A DNA stretch of 11,300 bases from Actinomycetota bacterium (GTDB lineage: Bacteria > Actinomycetota > Acidimicrobiia > Spongiisociales > UBA5794). This document shows positions 6,728-11,300 of the stretch, piece after piece; position 1 is the stretch's first letter, and each line of letters opens with the position of its first letter. The stretch covers positions 1 to 11,300 of the forward strand of contig QMQC01000028.1 of NCBI GenBank assembly GCA_003648875.1. The letters run 5' to 3'. The position numbers and the translations under genes were made by a program. The notes below the pieces were generated by a model. It saw only the letters and a program-made list of their open reading frames with translations. It was not told the DNA's origin and made no database searches.

Positions 6728-7629
6728 CCACGCTCAAAGAGCGCAAGGGCGCTCAGCAGGAGTCATCCAACCCGAAGCTCGAGCGAAGCGCCCGTCGTCG
6801 CGAATCATGGCGTGGCTTCTTTCACGCTGCACCGGCATATGTGTATCTGACGGTCTTCTTCACGCTCCCGCTGCTCATCGTGTTCGTGTTCTCATTCGCC
6901 AGCAGGAGCCGGACAGGTCGGCCTGAGCTCGAAGGTTGGAACCTCGACTCATGGGCAAGACTTGGCGAGCCATTGGTTCGGACGATCGTCGTTCGGTCCT
7001 TCACCATGGCGATCTTCAACACCTTGCTATGCCTGCTGATCGCCTACCCATTCGCCTACTGGATCGCCACCCGTGCAAGACAGAGCACGCGCACGCTACT
7101 GCTCGTCGCCGTGCTGATCCCGTTCTGGTCGAACTTCCTCGTCCGCACATACGCATGGCGGATGCTGCTCGACTCCGATGGGTACATCACCCAGATCGGC
7201 GAGTTCACCGGACTGTGGGGACGAATGCTGTTCACCGCGCCCGCGGTGTTCATCGGATTGGTGTACGGATACCTCCCGTTCATGGTTCTCCCCCTCTACG
7301 CCGCGCTCGAGCGCATGGACTGGAGCCTTGTTGAGGCAGGAAGGGATCTCTTCGCCTCCGGCCCCAAGGCCTTCCGGAAGATCACGCTCCCATTGTCGAA
7401 GCCAGGGATCATCGCTGGATCGATCCTGGTGTTCATTCCGAGTCTGGGTGCCTATGTGACACCCGACATCCTCGGCGGTGCAAAGACGACCCTGCTCGGC
7501 AACTACATCGTTACCCAGTTCGGCTCGGCACGGAACTGGCCGTTCGGATCCGCCCTCTCGGGGGCGATATTGTTCGTCATGTTGTTGGCGACGGTCGCGT
7601 ACTTCCGAACCGGGGGGAGGACCGTATGA
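6724..7629 (+). CDS. potB: Polyamine-type ABC importer permease 1 (PotB-like)
   Basis: A 301-residue inner-membrane permease. A positively charged cytoplasmic N-terminus (residues 4-30) is followed by a first membrane segment (about 36-58) and roughly five more. The ATPase-coupling EAA loop is EAGRDLFASGPKAFRKITLP (204-223), followed by LSKPG. The start is taken as the GTG at 6724, in a GTGA overlap with the potA stop. The frame stays open far upstream inside potA, but that part encodes Arg-rich nonsense and is a shadow of potA. It pairs with the PotC-like permease to form the channel. Confidence 0.9.
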   Translation: MTTLKERKGAQQESSNPKLERSARRRESWRGFFHAAPAYVYLTVFFTLPLLIVFVFSFASRSRTGRPELEGWNLDSWARLGEPLVRTIVVRSFTMAIFNTLLCLLIAYPFAYWIATRARQSTRTLLLVAVLIPFWSNFLVRTYAWRMLLDSDGYITQIGEFTGLWGRMLFTAPAVFIGLVYGYLPFMVLPLYAALERMDWSLVEAGRDLFASGPKAFRKITLPLSKPGIIAGSILVFIPSLGAYVTPDILGGAKTTLLGNYIVTQFGSARNWPFGSALSGAILFVMLLATVAYFRTGGRTV

Positions 7630-8441
7630 CGCTGCATCAAGGTGCAGTGGCGCGCCCGTGGGTGGAACGGATCCTGGCAATCAACGGCTGGTTCGTTTTC
7701 GCGTTCCTCTATCTGCCGATCATGGTTGTTGTCGTGTTCTCCTTCTCAGGGTCCTCGAATGTCGGGATTTGGGGCGGCTTCTCCCTCCGCTGGTACGACC
7801 AGATGTTGGGCAACCAGCAACTCATGAACGCTCTGAAGAACTCCATTGTGATCGCGCTCTGGTCGACGGTCATCGCTACGGTTCTCGGCACGGCGGCGGC
7901 GCTCTCCCTGGATCGCTACCGGCGCTGGGTCGGCAGGGGTGCGTTCGACGGGTTGTTGTATCTGCCGATAATCATTCCCGACGTGACAATGGCCGTGATG
8001 CTGCTGTTGTGGTTTACCCAGACCGGCTTGGTGCCGCTCGGTCGTACTTCCATCACCCTTGCGCACATCGCCTTCAACATCTCGTTCGTCGCCATCGTCG
8101 TGCGAGCCAGGCTGGCCCACATGGACCCGGAAATGGAGGACGCCGCTGCCGATCTCTACGCTGGCCGATGGCAGGCATTCCGCCGGGTGACACTGCCGTT
8201 GATCCTGCCGGGCGTTCTCGGTGGCGCCCTCCTTGCACTGACGTTGTCGCTCGACGATGTCGTGATCACGAGCTTCGTCCAAGGTCCTGGAGCGACGACG
8301 CTGCCGGTATACGTGTTCGGGCTCATCAGACGGTCGGTCACACCCGAGATCAACGCCGTCTCAACGTTCATGATCGCAATCTCAATGGTGCTCGTATTGG
8401 GCTCACTAGGATTTCAACGTCGATCGGAAAAAGATGACTGA
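7626..8441 (+). CDS. potC: Polyamine-type ABC importer permease 2 (PotC-like)
   Basis: A 271-residue permease with a first membrane segment at about 21-41 and about six segments in total. The EAA loop EDAAADLYAGRWQAFRRVTL (171-190), then PLILPG, contacts the ATPase. The motif LSLDDVVITSFVQGPG after the loop is typical of the PotC group. The ATG at 7626 overlaps the potB stop as ATGA, implying coupled translation. The length is normal for the family. The stop is followed by the 8440-8510 repeat tract. Confidence 0.91.
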   Translation: MTLHQGAVARPWVERILAINGWFVFAFLYLPIMVVVVFSFSGSSNVGIWGGFSLRWYDQMLGNQQLMNALKNSIVIALWSTVIATVLGTAAALSLDRYRRWVGRGAFDGLLYLPIIIPDVTMAVMLLLWFTQTGLVPLGRTSITLAHIAFNISFVAIVVRARLAHMDPEMEDAAADLYAGRWQAFRRVTLPLILPGVLGGALLALTLSLDDVVITSFVQGPGATTLPVYVFGLIRRSVTPEINAVSTFMIAISMVLVLGSLGFQRRSEKDD

Positions 8442-8510
8442 CGAAGGAACGAAGTAACTGACCAAGGGACGAAGGAACCGATTCAAGAGCGAAGGAACTG
8501 AATCAAGGAG
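8440..8510 (+). repeat. Tandem imperfect 20-21-bp repeats in the potC-potD spacer
   Basis: After a partial unit (8440-8448) come three imperfect copies: 8449-8468, 8469-8489 and 8490-8510. Each has the form CGAAGgAACtGA followed by CAAGG/CAAGA, differing at a few positions. The last copy supplies the AAGGAG Shine-Dalgarno (8505-8510), 8 nt before the potD ATG; the earlier copies carry degenerate versions (CAAGGG, CAAGAG). The tract therefore looks like repeated duplication of the ribosome-binding segment. No hairpin of note is present, and no protein is encoded. Confidence 0.65.
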
Positions 8511-8518
8511 AAGCATCA

Positions 8519-9727
8519 ATGAGGCGAATAACAATCTTGCTGGCGGTCTTGGCACTCGTGGCTGCAGCGTGTGGCGGTGACTCCGATGACACCACCACAA
8601 CGGCGGCACCAGGGGCGACCGAGACAACCGCGGCACCCACAACCGAGGCGCCGGCAACCGGCGTACAGGCCGACGCGGATGCCTGTGTATTCGGAGAGAC
8701 CGACGGTGAACTCTTCCTGTACAACTGGACCGGGTACATCCCCACCGGCTCATTGGCCGAGGAGTTCGAGGTCAGAGACCTCGTGGTCGACTTCGAGGAA
8801 GAATTCGGTGTGAATGTCACTCTCACTGAGTACGACTCCAACGAGGTGATGCTTGCCCAGATCGACGCAGGCGTGGGCTACGACGTGGTTGTGCCCTCGG
8901 ACTACATGGTTTCACAAATGATCGACGCTGATCTGCTCGTGAAGCTCAACCCGGCGATGGTTCCAAACATGGCGAACATTTCTGATCTCTTCTCGAATCC
9001 GCCATATGATCCCGGGAACCAGTTCTCGGCACCGTATCAATGGGGAACGACCGGTATCGGCTATCAATACGGTTCGATCGACGACGAGAACGGCGTGTCA
9101 TGGGCAGTCATCTTCGATCCAGATGTGAGCGCAGCGAACACTGGGTTCATCTCGCTGCTCGACGACGAGCGCGAGACGATGGGATCGGCCCTGAAGTATC
9201 TCGGCTACTCGCTGAACACGACGAGCGAAGCCGAGGTAGATGAGGCTGCGGATCTGATCAAAGCAACCAAGGACCGGTTGGCTGCGTTCAACTCCTCCTC
9301 GTACTGGACCCTGCTCACCACAGGCGAGACTGTGGTGGCTCAGGGCTGGAACGGTGACTTCCTGGGTGAGTTCGACAGGATTTCAACCGAGGAGTACGAC
9401 GCATACGAGGAGTATGGATACGCCATTCCCAATGAGGGTTCTGCCGCCTGGGTGGACACGATGGCGATACCGACATCGGCGGAGCATCCGTGCACGGCCC
9501 AGACGTTCATCAACTTCATGCTTGGTGCTGAGGTTGGCGCGGAGCTGACGAACTACAACTACTACGCCAGCCCGAACAAGGCGGCGGAGGAGTTCATCTA
9601 CCCGGAGATTCTCGAAGACCCGTCCATCTATCCGCTACCGGAGACCATGGAGATATTGGAGTTCTTTGAGGACCTAGGCGACTTCAACACGTACTACGCA
9701 GACGCGTTCTCGGCTGCGAAGGGTTGA
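8519..9727 (+). CDS. potD: Polyamine-type substrate-binding lipoprotein (PotD-like)
   Basis: A 402-residue extracellular binding protein. A short signal peptide ends at Cys18 (lipobox region VAAAC), followed by a flexible Thr/Ala/Pro linker (21-50) typical of actinobacterial lipoproteins. The mature part follows PotD closely: LYNWTGYIP (67-75), YDVVVPSDYMV (121-131), LLDDERE (213-219), GWNGDF (276-281) and AAWVDTMAIP (309-318). Against E. coli PotD as I remember it, the amine-contacting residues Trp34, Tyr37, Asp168, Glu171, Trp229, Trp255 and Asp257 correspond to Trp70, Tyr73, Asp216, Glu219, Trp277, Trp311 and Asp313. This supports a cationic di- or polyamine ligand. AAGGAG lies 8 nt upstream of the ATG. 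Last gene of the operon, before a strong hairpin. Confidence 0.92.
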   Translation: MRRITILLAVLALVAAACGGDSDDTTTTAAPGATETTAAPTTEAPATGVQADADACVFGETDGELFLYNWTGYIPTGSLAEEFEVRDLVVDFEEEFGVNVTLTEYDSNEVMLAQIDAGVGYDVVVPSDYMVSQMIDADLLVKLNPAMVPNMANISDLFSNPPYDPGNQFSAPYQWGTTGIGYQYGSIDDENGVSWAVIFDPDVSAANTGFISLLDDERETMGSALKYLGYSLNTTSEAEVDEAADLIKATKDRLAAFNSSSYWTLLTTGETVVAQGWNGDFLGEFDRISTEEYDAYEEYGYAIPNEGSAAWVDTMAIPTSAEHPCTAQTFINFMLGAEVGAELTNYNYYASPNKAAEEFIYPEILEDPSIYPLPETMEILEFFEDLGDFNTYYADAFSAAKG

Positions 9728-9761
9728 TAGGGGTTGAGTCGTCTGTTTGATTGTGGGGGAG

Positions 9762-9794
9762 GGGAGGGTCGACCCAGCTTGGGTCGACCCTCCC
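9762..9794 (+). terminator. Strong hairpin after potD (likely terminator)
   Basis: A perfect 15-bp stem, GGGAGGGTCGACCCA (9762-9776) against TGGGTCGACCCTCCC (9780-9794), with a 3-nt loop GCT, lies 34 bp after the potD stop. No T-tract follows (GCATAT instead). In GC-rich actinobacteria such hairpins often serve as terminators or as 3' stabilisers that protect the binding-protein message. Some readthrough into the next gene is possible. Confidence 0.75.
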
Positions 9795-9817
9795 GCATAT
9801 ACGTTCTGACATGATTC

Positions 9818-9835
9818 GGCACCAGCAGTGGTGCC
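9818..9835 (+). promoter_or_regulatory. Small hairpin upstream of the TMADH-like gene
   Basis: Arms GGCACCA (9818-9824) and TGGTGCC (9829-9835) flank a GCAG loop, 29 bp before the start codon and 18 bp before the Shine-Dalgarno. It may be an operator or a leader-RNA hairpin. No clear -35/-10 pair is recognisable between it and the upstream terminator hairpin, so where this gene is transcribed from is open. Confidence 0.35.
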
Positions 9836-9864
9836 AAAGAACCTGAGTTCACTAGGAGACGTTG

Positions 9865-11300
9865 ATGCCGCGCGACCCCCGATTCGATATCCTCTTCGAG
9901 CCTGTGCAGATCGGACCGGTGACGGCTCCGAACCGTTTCTACCAGGTTCCTCATTGCACAGGGATGGGATACCGTCGTCCGAAGACACTCGCCACAATGC
10001 GTGGGGTCAAAGCCGAGGGTGGGTGGGGAACTGTTTGCACGGAGTACTGCTCGATACACCCCTCGTCAGATGATGAGCCGTTTCCTTCGGCATCCCTGTG
10101 GGACGACCAGGACGTCGCGGCGCTTTCAATGACTGTCGAGGAGGTGCACGCTCATGGTGCGCTGGCTGGCGTCGAGTTGTGGCATGGTGGAGCCGGGAGC
10201 ACAAACTTCTACTCCAGAGAGGCACCGCTCGGTCCGGCGAGTCAGCCAGCAGGCGTATGGGATCCGTTCCAGACCCGTGCGATGGACAAGTCGGATATTC
10301 AGGATCTGAAGCGTTGGCATCTTGCGGCGGCAAGACGTGCACAGCGTGCCGGCTTCGACATCGTGTATGTCTATGCGGCACACTGGTATCTGATCCGACA
10401 GTTCCTGCTCCCGTCGAATCGCAGAACCGACGAATACGGTGGTTCACTCGAGAATCGGGCACGCTTGTTGCGTGAACTCATCGAGGAAACCAAGGAAGCA
10501 GTGGGTGACACATGTGCCGTGGCAGTCAGGTTCTCGGCGAGCAGCGGCGGGCCTGACGACGACCAGGACACATCTGAACCTCGCGAGATGATCGAGATGC
10601 TCGGTGAACTCCCCGACCTCTGGGATATCGTCGTGCATGACTACAGCTACGAGATGGGCACTTCGCGCTTCGTTCCCGAAGCTGGGCTCGAGCAAACCAT
10701 GTCCTGGGTCAAGAGCGTGACGAGCAAGCCAGTGGTCAGCGTTGGCCGATTCACGTCTCCGGACACGATGCTGCGACTCGTTCGTCAAGGTGTCATCGAT
10801 CTCGTTGGTGCGGCCCGACCCTCGATCGCTGACCCGTTCATCCCTCGCAAGATTTCCGAGGGACGCGAGGACGAGATCCGCGAGTGCATCGGCTGCAACA
10901 TCTGTTACACGGGTGATCAGACGGGCACACCGATTCGGTGCACGCAGAACCCGACCATGGGCGAGGAATGGCGCAAGGGATGGCATCCAGAGGTCATTCC
11001 GCCGAAGGGTTCGGACTCGACCGTCCTGATCGTGGGCGGTGGACCCGCAGGGCTGGAGGCTGCTGTTGCGCTCGGGAAGCGCGGGTACGACGTCACCATT
11101 GCAGAGGCCCGCAGAGAGCTTGGTGGCAGGGTCTCTCTCGAATCCCGTCTTCCGGGACTCAACCAATGGGCTCGCGTCACGGAGTGGCGACTCGACCAGA
11201 TAGGCAAGCTGTCGAGTGTCGAGTACTTCCTCGAAAGTGTGGTTGACAAGGGGCAGATCCTCGAGTTCTCCGCCGCCCACGTAGAGGTGGCGCGCGGAGC
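9865..11300 (+). CDS. Trimethylamine/histamine-dehydrogenase-like flavoprotein, partial
   Basis: The first 478 residues of a large FMN/4Fe-4S amine dehydrogenase; the gene leaves the window on the right. The N-terminal old-yellow-enzyme barrel begins RDPRFDILFEPVQIGP and carries NRFYQVPHC, whose Cys31 matches the cysteine covalently bound to FMN in trimethylamine dehydrogenase (TMADH). Tyr170, His173 and Arg222 match TMADH catalytic residues. The iron-sulfur motif is Cys341, Cys344, Cys347, Cys359. A GxGxxG dinucleotide fold starts at IVGGGPAG (389-396). The family oxidatively removes an amine or N-alkyl group, passing electrons to ETF. Of the TMADH substrate bowl only Tyr61 is kept; the Trp264 segment is shortened and the Trp355 position reads Asp351, which histamine dehydrogenase also shows as I recall. 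So trimethylamine is not assured as substrate. AGGAG sits 6 nt before the ATG. Confidence 0.92.
   Translation, partial: MPRDPRFDILFEPVQIGPVTAPNRFYQVPHCTGMGYRRPKTLATMRGVKAEGGWGTVCTEYCSIHPSSDDEPFPSASLWDDQDVAALSMTVEEVHAHGALAGVELWHGGAGSTNFYSREAPLGPASQPAGVWDPFQTRAMDKSDIQDLKRWHLAAARRAQRAGFDIVYVYAAHWYLIRQFLLPSNRRTDEYGGSLENRARLLRELIEETKEAVGDTCAVAVRFSASSGGPDDDQDTSEPREMIEMLGELPDLWDIVVHDYSYEMGTSRFVPEAGLEQTMSWVKSVTSKPVVSVGRFTSPDTMLRLVRQGVIDLVGAARPSIADPFIPRKISEGREDEIRECIGCNICYTGDQTGTPIRCTQNPTMGEEWRKGWHPEVIPPKGSDSTVLIVGGGPAGLEAAVALGKRGYDVTIAEARRELGGRVSLESRLPGLNQWARVTEWRLDQIGKLSSVEYFLESVVDKGQILEFSAAHVEVARG

Noticed and set aside
8434..8457. A 7-codon frame (MTDEGTK) overlapping the potC stop
   Set aside because: It arises from the repeat tract, is too short to judge, and has no ribosome site of its own.
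10444..11280. A 278-codon minus-strand frame at the right end
   Set aside because: Antisense to the TMADH-like gene, which carries clear catalytic and Fe-S motifs; no ribosome site or recognisable domain.

Overview
The window looks like part of a high-GC actinobacterial chromosome, probably an Acidimicrobiia-like environmental lineage. This rests on the GC-rich codon use, GTG starts, GTGA/ATGA stop-start overlaps, and a lipoprotein whose lipobox runs straight into a Thr/Ala/Pro-rich spacer. The taxonomic guess is inference. I saw no IS element, phage gene, CRISPR array, rRNA or tRNA.

Layout. Minus strand, left edge: a partial agmatinase-family ureohydrolase (1-427) preceded in the same operon by a GNAT acetyltransferase (470-1105). 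Diverging from them on plus: a class III PLP aminotransferase (1304-2638). A 151-bp convergent gap holding an AT-rich TACGTA palindrome cluster separates it from a large minus-strand FAD/GcvT-type dimethylglycine/sarcosine dehydrogenase-like gene (2790-5270). Across a 377-bp divergent region lies a plus-strand operon: a 37-codon small ORF (5538-5651), then potA, potB, potC and potD-like genes for a polyamine-type ABC importer, ending at a strong hairpin (9762-9794). The right edge is a trimethylamine/histamine-dehydrogenase-like FMN/4Fe-4S flavoprotein (9865 onward, cut by the window).

How it may fit together: the importer has PotD-type amine-binding residues. Around it are enzymes that could strip or oxidise amine substituents (TMADH-like and DMGDH-like flavoproteins), transaminate a terminal amine (aminotransferase), hydrolyse a guanidino group (ureohydrolase) and acetylate an amine (GNAT). 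A catabolic island for a polyamine, guanidino or N-methylated amine is the simplest reading. The true substrate is not determined by the sequence.

Most notable signals: (1) a bipartite element of 12 + 11 identical bases with exactly 15 bp between them, present in both divergent promoter regions and readable as two minus-strand promoters, which ties the ureohydrolase operon and the dehydrogenase into one probable regulon; (2) the translationally coupled small ORF ahead of potA; (3) an altered amine-binding bowl in the TMADH-like enzyme; (4) the palindrome cluster between convergent genes; (5) tandem repeats carrying Shine-Dalgarno-like sequence ahead of potD.
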